A stretch of DNA of 64,000 nt from Pseudomonadales bacterium. Its GTDB lineage: Bacteria; Pseudomonadota; Gammaproteobacteria; Pseudomonadales; Porticoccaceae. This document shows positions 34,358 through 42,617 of this stretch, piece by piece. The DNA is taken from contig JACKOF010000001.1 in assembly GCA_024234435.1 (NCBI GenBank), positions 1 to 64,000 on the forward strand, written 5' to 3'. The position numbers and the translations under genes were made by a program. Numbering within the stretch: the stretch's first letter is position 1; each line of letters starts with the position of its first letter. Under the pieces are notes generated by a model. It was not told where the DNA came from. It saw only the letters and a program-made list of their open reading frames with translations, and made no database searches.

Positions 34358-35167
34358 ATGGAGCAAAAGAAAGCCGCGGTTAGTCGGGAAATCAACGGGT
34401 TGCTTTCTGCGCTCATGTTGCTGACCCGCCTGCCGGTTTCTGCGGTGAAATCGGTTGTGCCCGACACCGGCATGGCTGTGGCCTGGTATCCAGCGGTGGG
34501 CCTGATCATTGGTTGCTTGTTGTCACTGCTGTACGAGGTATCCGTTTTTGCTGGCATCAGTCATCTGCTATTGGCGGCGCTGATGCTCTCCCTGTGGGTG
34601 CTGGTGACTGGAGCGCTACATCTGGACGGGCTAGCCGATATGCTCGATGGCTGGGTCGGTGGCATGGGGGATCGCGAGCGTACCCTGAAAATCATGAAAG
34701 ATCCGGCCGTGGGTGCGATAGGCGCAACAGGGTTGATGGTCGTGCTGTTATTAAAGTTTGCCGCGCTGTCGCATTTGCTGAATGTAGGCGTGAACAGTAT
34801 TGTTTGGGCCGTTCCTGTACTTGGCCGTTTGATAGCCCTCGCGGCTTTTGCTTTCGTGCCAGCAGCCAGCCAGTCCGGTATGGGCGCGTCGGTCAAGGTC
34901 ACATTTTCTGGCCCCCGGGCTGCCTGTTCGGTAGCGGCAACTCTGGTACTGCTGGCGCTGTTTTTACCGGTAAAACTCTTATTGTTCTGGCTGATGGCTA
35001 TATTGCTGGTGTTTGCTCTATGGCGGCGTGCGGTACTCCGTCGACTTAGTGGTTTTAATGGTGATTGCATCGGTGCACTGATTGAGTTGATGGAGCTGGC
35101 CCTATTGCTGGTTGCGTGTTTTGCGGCGTCGTTGTTTACCGAAGTGTTGCCGGGAGTTGCCCTTTGA
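34358..35167 (+). CDS. cobS: Adenosylcobinamide-GDP ribazoletransferase
   Basis: Integral membrane cobalamin (5'-phosphate) synthase joining AdoCbi-GDP to alpha-ribazole. 269 residues. The N-terminal MLLTRLPVS motif and the Asp-rich ALHLDGLADMLDGWVGG with GDRERTLKIMKDPAVGAIG are hallmarks. About six membrane segments. Its TGA overlaps the proposed TTG start of cbiB. Confidence 0.95.
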   Translation: MEQKKAAVSREINGLLSALMLLTRLPVSAVKSVVPDTGMAVAWYPAVGLIIGCLLSLLYEVSVFAGISHLLLAALMLSLWVLVTGALHLDGLADMLDGWVGGMGDRERTLKIMKDPAVGAIGATGLMVVLLLKFAALSHLLNVGVNSIVWAVPVLGRLIALAAFAFVPAASQSGMGASVKVTFSGPRAACSVAATLVLLALFLPVKLLLFWLMAILLVFALWRRAVLRRLSGFNGDCIGALIELMELALLLVACFAASLFTEVLPGVAL

Positions 35168-36105
35168 GTTTGGTTGGGGGAACTGTTCTGGTGGTCGCCC
35201 TGGCTTTGCTGCTCGATCACTGCCTGGGAGAACCAAGGCGCTGGCACCCGCTAGCCGGATTTGGTCGGTTGGCTGCATGGGTCGAGGCCGTACTGAGAGG
35301 TAAAACTCAAAGTTTGCGTGACGAGCGTGCGCAAGGATTATTGGGCTGGTCAACCTTGGTGGCCGTGCCTGTGCTGTTGCTGGTTGTACTGCTCGCGGTG
35401 TTGCCAGGTGTTGTTAGCAGTGTGCTGGCTATAGTGGTGTTGTATTGCTGTATCGGTTTGCGCAGTTTGCAGCAACATGCCATGCAAGTAGAGGCACCAC
35501 TGGCGCAAGGTGATTTGTCGGCAGCCCGGGTTGCGGTTGCACGTATTGTCAGTCGGGATACTGCTGAGTTGTCTGCCGAAAAGGTGAGTGCGGCGGCGGT
35601 GGAATCGGTGCTGGAAAATGGCAGCGATGCAGTGATTGCACCGATATTCTGGTTTGTTGTGGCCGGAGCGCCGGGTGCGCTTGCCTACCGGTTGATCAAT
35701 ACTCTGGATGCCATGTGGGGTTATCGCAATGCACAGTATGAATATTTTGGGTTTGTGGCTGCGCGCATGGATGATCTGGCTAATTGGATACCTGCCCGGA
35801 TCTGCGCGCTCACCTATTGTTTGATGGGAGACTTCAGCTGTGGCCGAAAAGCGATCAGTGAGCAGGGCGCTCAGACCGACAGTCCCAACGCCGGCCGGGT
35901 AATGGCGGCCGGTGCTGGAGCGCTTGGCATTGAGGTGGGTGGCTCCACATGGCACAAGGGCAAGCAGCAATGGCGCCCGCGGTTGGGTTTCGGTCGGCCC
36001 GTATGCCGCGAAGATATTGGTCGCGCCGTTGATTTATTGCAGCGCGGCGTCTTGTTTTGGTTATTTCTGGGTTTTGCTTTGGTGGTTGTCAGTGCCGTTG
36101 CTTGA
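35164..36105 (+). CDS. cbiB: Adenosylcobinamide-phosphate synthase
   Basis: CbiB (CobD in the aerobic nomenclature) condenses adenosylcobyric acid with (R)-1-amino-2-propanol O-2-phosphate. About 313 residues. I chose TTG 35164, which overlaps the cobS stop as TTGA and has GGGAG about 7 bases upstream; the frame to 35116 lies within cobS. Motifs: LLLDHCLGEPRRWHPLAGFGR, IVSRDTAELSAEKVSAAAVESVLENGSDAVIAPIFW, and NTLDAMWGYRNAQYEYFG. Several membrane segments. It reverses the effect of CbiZ two steps earlier in the operon. Confidence 0.92.
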   Translation: MSLVGGTVLVVALALLLDHCLGEPRRWHPLAGFGRLAAWVEAVLRGKTQSLRDERAQGLLGWSTLVAVPVLLLVVLLAVLPGVVSSVLAIVVLYCCIGLRSLQQHAMQVEAPLAQGDLSAARVAVARIVSRDTAELSAEKVSAAAVESVLENGSDAVIAPIFWFVVAGAPGALAYRLINTLDAMWGYRNAQYEYFGFVAARMDDLANWIPARICALTYCLMGDFSCGRKAISEQGAQTDSPNAGRVMAAGAGALGIEVGGSTWHKGKQQWRPRLGFGRPVCREDIGRAVDLLQRGVLFWLFLGFALVVVSAVA

Positions 36106-37240
36106 TATTGGGCCAGATAGTGCGCGCGCGTCGGTGGAGGAAAGTGAAGGTCGACCTGCACACGGCGGACGATTGATTGCCGCCAGTCGTACTTACGATA
36201 TCCCTCTTGAGCGGTGGCTGGACCTGTCTACGGGTATCAGCCCGGTGAGCTGGCCAGTGCCCGGCGTGCCGGAGAGAGTGTGGCGGGATTTGCCTCAGGA
36301 AGATGACGGGCTGGTGCAGCAAGCTTCGGCCTACTATGACTGTTTGCCTGAAAACCTGTTGCCAGTTCCCGGCTCCCAGTTTGCCATCGAAGCTTTGCCG
36401 TTGTTATTCGCTGACCAGCTACCGCAAAAACAAAAAGTGGCGCTGCCTTACTGGGGATATCAAGAGCACCATTATCACTGGCGGGGTGCGGGCTATTTGC
36501 CGGTTGCCTATCGGAATAGCAAAGAGTTGATGGATCTGGTGGAGTATACCGACGTCAGCAGTGCAGTTGTGATCAACCCCAATAACCCCAGTACTGAAAC
36601 CATGGTTACTTCGGGTTTGTTATCAGTTGCGGCGCGCCTTTCCAGAAAAGGCGGTTTACTGGTTGTTGATGAAGCCTTTATGGATGCAACACCAGCGCAG
36701 AGTTTGTGCGCTGCGGTTACGGGTTCCTGGCCTTCAGGATTAGTAGTATTGCGTTCTGTGGGAAAGTTTTTTGGCCTGGCGGGTATGCGGTTGGGGTTTG
36801 TAGTGGCGGAACGTTCGGTGCTCGCTTGGCTGAATAATCGCTTGTCCCCCTGGGCGGTGAGTCATCCGGCACGTTGGGTAGGAGCGCAGGTGCTGGCTGA
36901 TCAAGAGTGGCAAACTGCACAGCGTTTCAGATTGCGAGCGGCTTCGGCTGATCACTTGTGTATGTTGAAAACGTATTTGCCGCAACTGGATTGGGCCGGT
37001 GCTGCACTGTTCGCCAGTGGCTTCGGGGCTTACGACGAATGTGCTCGTATTACCTCAGTGTTGGCCCGGCAGGGTATTTTGGTGAGAGAGCTTTCGCCCT
37101 CGTTGTTCGGCGAAGTGTCGTCTGGAGGTCAGGCAGGTATCCGGATTGGTTTGCCTGCGGAGTCTGATCAACAACGGTTGTTACAGGCGCTGCAGTTGTT
37201 TTCGTCGGGCATGGATGTGTCTGGCAATGTGGAGAAATAA
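36092..37240 (+). CDS. cobD: L-threonine-O-3-phosphate decarboxylase
   Basis: PLP enzyme (CobD/CobC-type, fold I) giving aminopropanol phosphate for CbiB. Core residues: HGGRL, LDLSTGISPVSWPVP, VINPNNPSTE (binding motif), VVDEAFMD (PLP Asp) and VLRSVGKFFGLAGMRLGF with the Schiff-base Lys. About 382 residues if started at GTG 36092 (GGTGG 6 bases upstream, 14-base overlap with cbiB). TTG 36098 and GTG 36134 are alternatives; the latter best matches family N-termini but lacks a Shine-Dalgarno. No PduX-type threonine kinase is nearby. Confidence 0.9.
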   Translation: MPLLDIGPDSARASVEESEGRPAHGGRLIAASRTYDIPLERWLDLSTGISPVSWPVPGVPERVWRDLPQEDDGLVQQASAYYDCLPENLLPVPGSQFAIEALPLLFADQLPQKQKVALPYWGYQEHHYHWRGAGYLPVAYRNSKELMDLVEYTDVSSAVVINPNNPSTETMVTSGLLSVAARLSRKGGLLVVDEAFMDATPAQSLCAAVTGSWPSGLVVLRSVGKFFGLAGMRLGFVVAERSVLAWLNNRLSPWAVSHPARWVGAQVLADQEWQTAQRFRLRAASADHLCMLKTYLPQLDWAGAALFASGFGAYDECARITSVLARQGILVRELSPSLFGEVSSGGQAGIRIGLPAESDQQRLLQALQLFSSGMDVSGNVEK

Positions 37241-37244
37241 GGTT

Positions 37245-38195
37245 ATGGTCAGTTTTCGTTGCCGTTTAATGGCAGGTGTTGTGGCAATGGTCAGGCGTGT
37301 GCTGTTGATCAGTGGGGTGCTTGCAAGCGCAGCCATTGCTGGTGACAACCGCCTGATTGATGACAGTGGTTATACCCTGGTGCTGAACAAGCCTGCCCAG
37401 CGGGTGATCAGCCTGGCACCCCATTTAACCGAGCAGGTTTTTTCTGCCGGTGCCGGTGACCGGCTAATTGCCACGGTTAATTACAGTGACTACCCCGAGG
37501 CAGCCTTGGCATTGCCTCGTGTGGGCACCTATAAGAAGGTTAATTATGAGCTGATCAGCGAGTTGAAGCCGGATCTGATTCTGGCTTTTGGCGGCAATGG
37601 TATGGAGATGGTTAACCGTTTGCGTGCGCTCGGTTTCAAGGTCTACATGGACGAGCCTCAAAGCCTGGAAGATGTGGCTCTATTGCTGGAAGATCTGGGT
37701 TTGCTGTTGGGGGCAGAGGAGCAGGCAAAAGCCGCCGCGGCAGATTTCAGGCAGCGCTATCAGGCTCTGCAACACCAGTACCAGCAGCAGGAAGTGGTGC
37801 GGGTGTTTTATCAGGTGTGGAATCAACCACTGTTGACCATTAATGGGCAACATCTGATTTCTCGTGTGATTCAACTGTGCGGTGGTGAAAATATCTTCGC
37901 TGATGCAATTCCGATGGCACCGAAAATCAGTGTGGAGACGGTGATTCGCCGCAACCCCGAAGCTATTGTCGCCAGCGGTCATGGCGATGCACGCCCCGAA
38001 TGGCTGGATGAATGGCAGCAATGGACAGTGATAGAAGCGGTGCAGAAAAAGCAGCTCTTCTTTATTCCGCCAGACATTTTGCAGCGGCATACCACGCGGA
38101 TTCTGGATGGTGCAGAGATGATGTGTGAGTATTTACAACAAGTCAGATACAACAAGACTGAGCGCCACGGTGTTAGAGAGAAGCTGAGTGAATAA
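37245..38195 (+). CDS. btuF: Corrinoid-binding periplasmic protein
   Basis: Substrate-binding protein of the BtuCD importer, about 316 residues. Signal peptide about 10-29 (VRRVLLISGVLASAAIAG). Then RVISLAPHLTEQVFSAGAGDRLIATVNYSDYPEAA and LISELKPDLILAFGGN, the BtuF/FecB-like fold signature, and TINGQHLISRVIQLCGGENIF. ATG 37245 follows the cobD stop by 5 bases; ATG 37272 and 37290 are possible. Its end overlaps bluB by 8 bases. Confidence 0.92.
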   Translation: MVSFRCRLMAGVVAMVRRVLLISGVLASAAIAGDNRLIDDSGYTLVLNKPAQRVISLAPHLTEQVFSAGAGDRLIATVNYSDYPEAALALPRVGTYKKVNYELISELKPDLILAFGGNGMEMVNRLRALGFKVYMDEPQSLEDVALLLEDLGLLLGAEEQAKAAAADFRQRYQALQHQYQQQEVVRVFYQVWNQPLLTINGQHLISRVIQLCGGENIFADAIPMAPKISVETVIRRNPEAIVASGHGDARPEWLDEWQQWTVIEAVQKKQLFFIPPDILQRHTTRILDGAEMMCEYLQQVRYNKTERHGVREKLSE

Positions 38196-38841
38196 AATAT
38201 TTTCTGACCAGGAAAGAGAAGCCTTCTATGAAGTGCTGTATAGCCGCCGCGATGTACGGCGCCATTTCCTGAATAAAGTGATTCCAGATGATGTGCTGGC
38301 AAGAATCCTCAATGCAGCTCACCATGCGCCTTCTGTCGGGCTTTCCCAGCCCTGGAATTTTATTCTTGTGAAACAACCTCACATTCGCCAGCGGGTATTT
38401 GAGGCTTTTACGCTTGCCAACGAAGAAGCTCGGCAAATGTTTGAGGGGGATCGGCGTGAACAGTATTCCAGTCTCAAACTGGAAGGTATCCTGGAAACGC
38501 CGTTGAATATTCTGGTGACCTGCGATCGCACCCGCGGTGGTAACGTAGTGCTGGGAAAAACCCATCAACCAGAAATGGATATGTACAGCACAGTATGTGC
38601 TGTACAGAACCTCTGGCTCGCTGCCCGTGCTGAAAACGTGGGTGTGGGCTGGGTATCCATTGTGCAACCCCAGGCGCTGGCTGATATCTTCAATCTGCCA
38701 GATCATGTCAAACCCATCGCTTATCTGTGTGTGGGTTATGTAGAAAAGTTTGCCGATAAGCCAGAGTTGGCTACCTGTGGCTGGGAAAAACAGCTCAGCC
38801 TGGATGAGATGGTATTTGAGGACGGTTGGCCGGGTAGTTAG
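38188..38841 (+). CDS. bluB: 5,6-Dimethylbenzimidazole synthase
   Basis: BluB cannibalises FMNH2 with O2 to make DMB, the lower ligand of cobalamin. 217 residues from GTG 38188. Nitroreductase-like fold with EVLYSRRDVRRHF, APSVGLSQPWNFI, CDRTRGGNVVLG and MDMYSTVCAVQNLWLAARAENVGVGWVSI, all BluB signatures rather than generic nitroreductase. Pairing with CobT implies the cell makes true cobalamin and does so aerobically. It is the last gene before a strong terminator. Confidence 0.95.
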   Translation: MNKIFSDQEREAFYEVLYSRRDVRRHFLNKVIPDDVLARILNAAHHAPSVGLSQPWNFILVKQPHIRQRVFEAFTLANEEARQMFEGDRREQYSSLKLEGILETPLNILVTCDRTRGGNVVLGKTHQPEMDMYSTVCAVQNLWLAARAENVGVGWVSIVQPQALADIFNLPDHVKPIAYLCVGYVEKFADKPELATCGWEKQLSLDEMVFEDGWPGS

Positions 38842-38936
38842 TGTGAACAGGCCGATGGTTGCACCGGCATTACAGTCCGAAAAAAGTGTTACAACCTTTT
38901 AGCGCGATATCTTCTCGCAATCGGGTTTGAGTCGGC

Positions 38937-38986
38937 GCGGCTTTTTCGTTAATAAAGAAAAAGCCGCAGAAACTATCTGCGGCTTT
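38937..38986. terminator. Overlapping bidirectional terminator hairpins (bluB / amtB)
   Basis: Stem 1 pairs GCGGCTTTTTC (38937-38947) with GAAAAAGCCGC (38957-38967). Stem 2 pairs AAAGCCGCAGA (38960-38970) with TCTGCGGCTTT (38976-38986). The two share bases and exclude each other. On the minus strand stem 2 is followed by TTTTTCTTTATT, a strong end for amtB. On the plus strand they close the cobalamin run. Confidence 0.8.
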
Positions 38987-39027
38987 GCTGTTTGGCCTAA
39001 TACAAAACTTACCAGTCTTTGGCCGTC

Positions 39028-40338
39028 CTAGAGGTCATATCCCCGCTCATTGTGCTCGGAGATATCCAGCCCCAGGGTTTCGTTTTCTTCAGAGATTCGT
39101 AATCCCATGGTGACGTCGAGCAGCTTCAGTAATACATAACTGACCACTGCGGTGTAGGCGAAGGTGCTGGCAACACCAATCATCTGCACCGTGAACTGAG
39201 AGGCCATGGCCATACCCTCATTGTAGCCTTGCCCGCTGAAGGCACCCAGTTGGTCTGAGGCGAAAATGCCAGCTAGAAGGGTGCCGAGAATACCGCCGAC
39301 GCCGTGCACCGGAAATACATCGAGAGAATCATCTATTTTGAATTTTTGCTTGATAGCTTGAGTAGCGAAAAAGCAGATTGTACCTGCGGACAAACCGATA
39401 ATCAGTGCGCCACCCGGGCCAACGTAACCAGAAGCAGGGGTGATGGTGCCCAGTCCGGCAACCATACCGGTAACGATACCCAGTACCGAAGGTTTGCCGT
39501 ATTTGATCCATTCGATAGTCATCCACGCCAGTGATCCGGCCGCTGCAGAAATGTGCGTAACCAGCATCGCCATACCCGCATCGCCATTGGCTGCAAGCGC
39601 GGAACCCGCGTTAAAACCAAACCAGCCGACCCACAACATACCCGCGCCAGTGACGGTCATCGTCATATTGTGTGGAGGCATAGCAGTGGTTGGAAAGCCC
39701 TTTCTGTTTCCCATAACCATGGCGGCAACCAGTGCTGCGACACCTGCGGTGATGTGAACAACAGTACCGCCGGCAAAATCCAGCAGCCCCATTTCACCCA
39801 GCCAGCCGCCACCCCATACCCAGTGAGTGACTGGCACATAGACCAGCAATAGCCATGCAGCGCTGAATATCACCATGGTGGCGAATCTCATGCGCTCGGC
39901 AAAGGCACCGACAATCAAAGCCGGGGTGATGATGGCGAAGGTCATTTGAAACATGGCAAAGACCGATTCGGGAATATCGCCAGCAAGGGTATCTTCCTGA
40001 ACATTTTGTAACAGAAAGTTACTCATGCCACCGATCCAGCCGTTATTGTCTCCACCGTCAGTGAATGCCAGGCTGTATCCGCAAATAAACCAGATAATGG
40101 AAGCGATGCAAGTGATGGTGAAGCATTGCATGAGTACTGACAATGCATTCTTGGAACGCACCAGCCCACCATAAAAAAGGGATAAGCCCGGAATGGTCAT
40201 AAACAAAACCAGCGCCGTGGATGTTAGAATCCAGGCGGTATTTGCGCCATCCAGTGAATCTGCATGGCTGACTGCTGGTAATGCCAAAGCCAGCAGCGCT
40301 GCTGCGACATTGACACGATTAGATCGTCGTGGAGACAT
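39028..40338 (-). CDS. amtB: Ammonium transporter
   Basis: 436-residue Amt/Rh-type channel. A signal peptide (about 1-26) precedes the mature NTAWILTSTALVLFMTIPGLSLFYGGLVRSKN, the canonical first helix. TM5 WVWGGGWLGEMGLLDFAGGTVVHITAG contains the family signature with the first pore His; the second pore His is in FPVHGVGG. Eleven TM segments expected. The C-terminal tail ends DISEHNERGYDL. ATG 40338 has AGAGAGGAT upstream. The usual glnK partner is absent on either side. Confidence 0.95.
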   Translation of the reverse strand: MSPRRSNRVNVAAALLALALPAVSHADSLDGANTAWILTSTALVLFMTIPGLSLFYGGLVRSKNALSVLMQCFTITCIASIIWFICGYSLAFTDGGDNNGWIGGMSNFLLQNVQEDTLAGDIPESVFAMFQMTFAIITPALIVGAFAERMRFATMVIFSAAWLLLVYVPVTHWVWGGGWLGEMGLLDFAGGTVVHITAGVAALVAAMVMGNRKGFPTTAMPPHNMTMTVTGAGMLWVGWFGFNAGSALAANGDAGMAMLVTHISAAAGSLAWMTIEWIKYGKPSVLGIVTGMVAGLGTITPASGYVGPGGALIIGLSAGTICFFATQAIKQKFKIDDSLDVFPVHGVGGILGTLLAGIFASDQLGAFSGQGYNEGMAMASQFTVQMIGVASTFAYTAVVSYVLLKLLDVTMGLRISEENETLGLDISEHNERGYDL

Positions 40339-40513
40339 GGTAAATCCTCTCTTTTTGCACCATATTGGTTATTGTTTTATCGAAGATGATTTTGTAGGCA
40401 CTAATTATGTGCAATATTGAATGTTTTTTCGAGCCTTGAAGCACTAAACACACAACTCTTTCGAGAGTGCGGTAAAGTTGCAGAGGGGTGTATTTTGTTT
40501 GTGAGAGTTTGAA

Positions 40514-40792
40514 ATGATGGATTGGAAAGTGTTTTTAACGGTTTTTGGTGTTGTATTTCTGGCCGAGCTGGGGGATAAAACCCAGCTGGCAACGATGTTA
40601 TTTGCGTCGGATCAGCAAGTGAGTAAGTGGCTTATTTTTGCAGCCGCGTCGTTAGCGTTAGTTGTTGCATCGGGTATTGGTGTTTTAGTCGGGTCGGCGC
40701 TCTCGCAAGTGGTCAGCGAAAAAATACTTCATCTTGTCGCGGGTTGCGGATTTATACTGATTGGAATATGGACGCTGTTTAATCGGGTATGA
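40514..40792 (+). CDS. Single-domain UPF0016 / GDT1 (TMEM165) cation transporter
   Basis: 92-residue protein with three predicted helices. Near the N-terminus FGVVFLAELGDKTQLATMLFA carries the E-x-G-D-K/R-T/S signature of the GDT1 family, probable Ca2+ or Mn2+/H+ exchangers. Two-domain family members carry the motif twice; this is one half, so a homodimer or a second half gene elsewhere is implied. Divergent from amtB. Confidence 0.88.
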   Translation: MMDWKVFLTVFGVVFLAELGDKTQLATMLFASDQQVSKWLIFAAASLALVVASGIGVLVGSALSQVVSEKILHLVAGCGFILIGIWTLFNRV

Positions 40793-40854
40793 AGAGGTTT
40801 TTTACGTGCGTCTTATGCTGGAAGTCATCGTTGAATTAAATTTGGAGCAGATGT

Positions 40855-41124
40855 ATGAGCGATAATGAATTGCGTAACCGGTTGCAGGATTTACATGAAG
40901 AGCTGGAGCGGGCGAGCAAGCTGTCAACTGAAGAGCGGGATGTGCTGGGTAGCCTGATGACAGAGATGGTAGAAATTGCGAATGAGGGGGAGCTAGCTTC
41001 GCAGCAACCTGACAGTTTGATGGACCAGCTCGAAGAACAGGTCAATGAGTTTGAAAACCGTCACCCCAGGCTTGCCGGTGTGCTGCGGCAAATTATAGAG
41101 GCGTTGGGTAAAATGGGTATTTAA
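40855..41124 (+). CDS. DUF4404 family small acidic protein
   Basis: 89 residues, mostly helical: ELRNRLQDLHEELERASKLSTEERDVLGSLMTEM then ENRHPRLAGVLRQIIEALGKMGI. The pattern matches DUF4404, found in Pseudomonas-type bacteria; function unknown. GGAG lies about 8 bases before ATG 40855. It is 62 bases after the GDT1-like gene and 91 bases before the cassette at 41216, so operon membership is unclear. Confidence 0.78.
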   Translation: MSDNELRNRLQDLHEELERASKLSTEERDVLGSLMTEMVEIANEGELASQQPDSLMDQLEEQVNEFENRHPRLAGVLRQIIEALGKMGI

Positions 41125-41215
41125 ATAGTACTCTATGCTCTAGCACTTATGATGAGAGCCTGTATGATGTGCTTTTTTTAGAGGTAATGATCTGGCTGGA
41201 GGCTGATTTTTTACG

Positions 41216-42613
41216 ATGGATTGTAATGGTTTACAGGACGTAGTGAGTTCCGGTTGCGATGAAAGATTGTTTCTCAATCCGAAAACGGGGCGTAATAAGT
41301 ACTATCTGAACCCGCTTGACTTTCATGATGTTCATTATCGAGGTTCTTGTACCTGCGGTAGTCTGACACCGTTTACCCAACCCATTGCCGTGAGTGCTTT
41401 ACAGCGCATTCAGTGTTCCGGTCAGTCCGAGCTCGACCAGTGGGCACAGGAGCAGTGTGATCGGTTGCAGCAACTGATTGGGGATAACGTTGCGTTTGAT
41501 GTGTTTTTTGGCCCATCTGGCTCGGATCTTCTTTATCTGCCGCTGTTGTTTCAAAAAGTTCTTAGTCGGCAACCCCTGCTCAATATCGTGTCATGTCCTG
41601 AAGAATTGGGATCTGGTTCTAATCTTGCTGCGGAGGGTCGTTATCATTCGGAAAATGGTCCTTTTGATGATTTTTTCGAAAAAGGCGAGCAGCTGTCTTC
41701 GGATTTAAATCCACGTGTTGTCCGTTTAGGGGCCAGATCAACAGATGGCAGAATCCGGTCTCGGCATGAAGAGGTCCACCAGGTGTTGTCGTCTTACCCG
41801 GGTCATAGTGCAATTGTGAATTTGGTCTATGGCAGTAAATCGGGAATAGAGGATGACCTCAACATTATTGACCCCGAACGGAATGTGCTTTGGACAGTAG
41901 ATTTATGCCAGTTCCGTGCAGACCCTCTGCTGATTCAGGAATTACTTGCCAAAGGTGCCATGGTGCTGATTACCGGCTCCAAATTCTATAACGCGCCTCC
42001 TTTTTGCGGGGCATTGCTGGTGCCTTGCACATGGACGGATCGTTTGCGTGGTGTCGATGTTTCGGCATTTGCCATGCTGTCCAAAATTTTTGCTCGCAAT
42101 GATATCCCGGGTCACTTGGAACATGTGCGTCAACAGTTTTGTTATGGCAATAATTCTGGTCTTCGATTGCGCTGGGATTGTGCGCTGGCAGAAATGGAGG
42201 CGTATGACCGGCTGGATAAAGAGAAAGCGAATCAGGTTATCCAAAGCTGGAATCAAGCTGTTCTGAACGCGCTAGGAGAGGCTGAATTTTTTGAATTGAT
42301 GCCGGATCAGGAAGCAACCAACGCCTCAATCATTTCATTTCGTGTTATCAGCGGCGGTGAGTATTTCAGTCATGAAGAGTTGCAGGCGCTGTTTGCCAGC
42401 TTTGTTCAGCGTGAGTTTGCCAATCATTATAGTTTTAGTAGGGTCTTTATTGGTCAGCCAGTGCGGTATGGTGATCGGTCTTTTATTCGGTTCGCATTAG
42501 GTTCCTGGGCGGTTCGGCAATTGGCCAACACTGCGGCACAGGACTGGCGTGCGGAGTACGAAATGGTTGACGCTCTGGCGTGTGAGGTTGACGCCTTTGA
42601 GCGTGGGAGATAA
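41216..42613 (+). CDS. PLP-dependent enzyme, fold type I (aminotransferase class V-like)
   Basis: 465 residues. I do not recognise a specific enzyme. FFGPSGSDLLYLPLLF (97-112) resembles the PLP-phosphate loop. VDLCQF (228-233) carries the Asp expected to contact the PLP nitrogen, and TGSKFYNAPPFCGALLVP (253-270) puts Lys256 as the Schiff-base residue. The N-terminal 50 residues (GCDERLFLNPKTGRNKYYLNP, then SCTCGSLTPF) are Cys-rich and unlike standard aminotransferases. Five bases later begins a PLP decarboxylase-like gene, then an ATP-grasp gene, so it likely shapes an amino-acid-derived metabolite. GGAGG lies rather far (about 14 bases) upstream of ATG. Confidence 0.72.
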   Translation: MDCNGLQDVVSSGCDERLFLNPKTGRNKYYLNPLDFHDVHYRGSCTCGSLTPFTQPIAVSALQRIQCSGQSELDQWAQEQCDRLQQLIGDNVAFDVFFGPSGSDLLYLPLLFQKVLSRQPLLNIVSCPEELGSGSNLAAEGRYHSENGPFDDFFEKGEQLSSDLNPRVVRLGARSTDGRIRSRHEEVHQVLSSYPGHSAIVNLVYGSKSGIEDDLNIIDPERNVLWTVDLCQFRADPLLIQELLAKGAMVLITGSKFYNAPPFCGALLVPCTWTDRLRGVDVSAFAMLSKIFARNDIPGHLEHVRQQFCYGNNSGLRLRWDCALAEMEAYDRLDKEKANQVIQSWNQAVLNALGEAEFFELMPDQEATNASIISFRVISGGEYFSHEELQALFASFVQREFANHYSFSRVFIGQPVRYGDRSFIRFALGSWAVRQLANTAAQDWRAEYEMVDALACEVDAFERGR

Positions 42614-42617
42614 AAGA

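Noticed and set aside
40345..40420. Possible sigma-54 promoter near amtB (GGCAC...TGTGCA)
   Set aside because: It is on the wrong strand for amtB and the GG-to-GC spacing is 14 rather than 12 bases.
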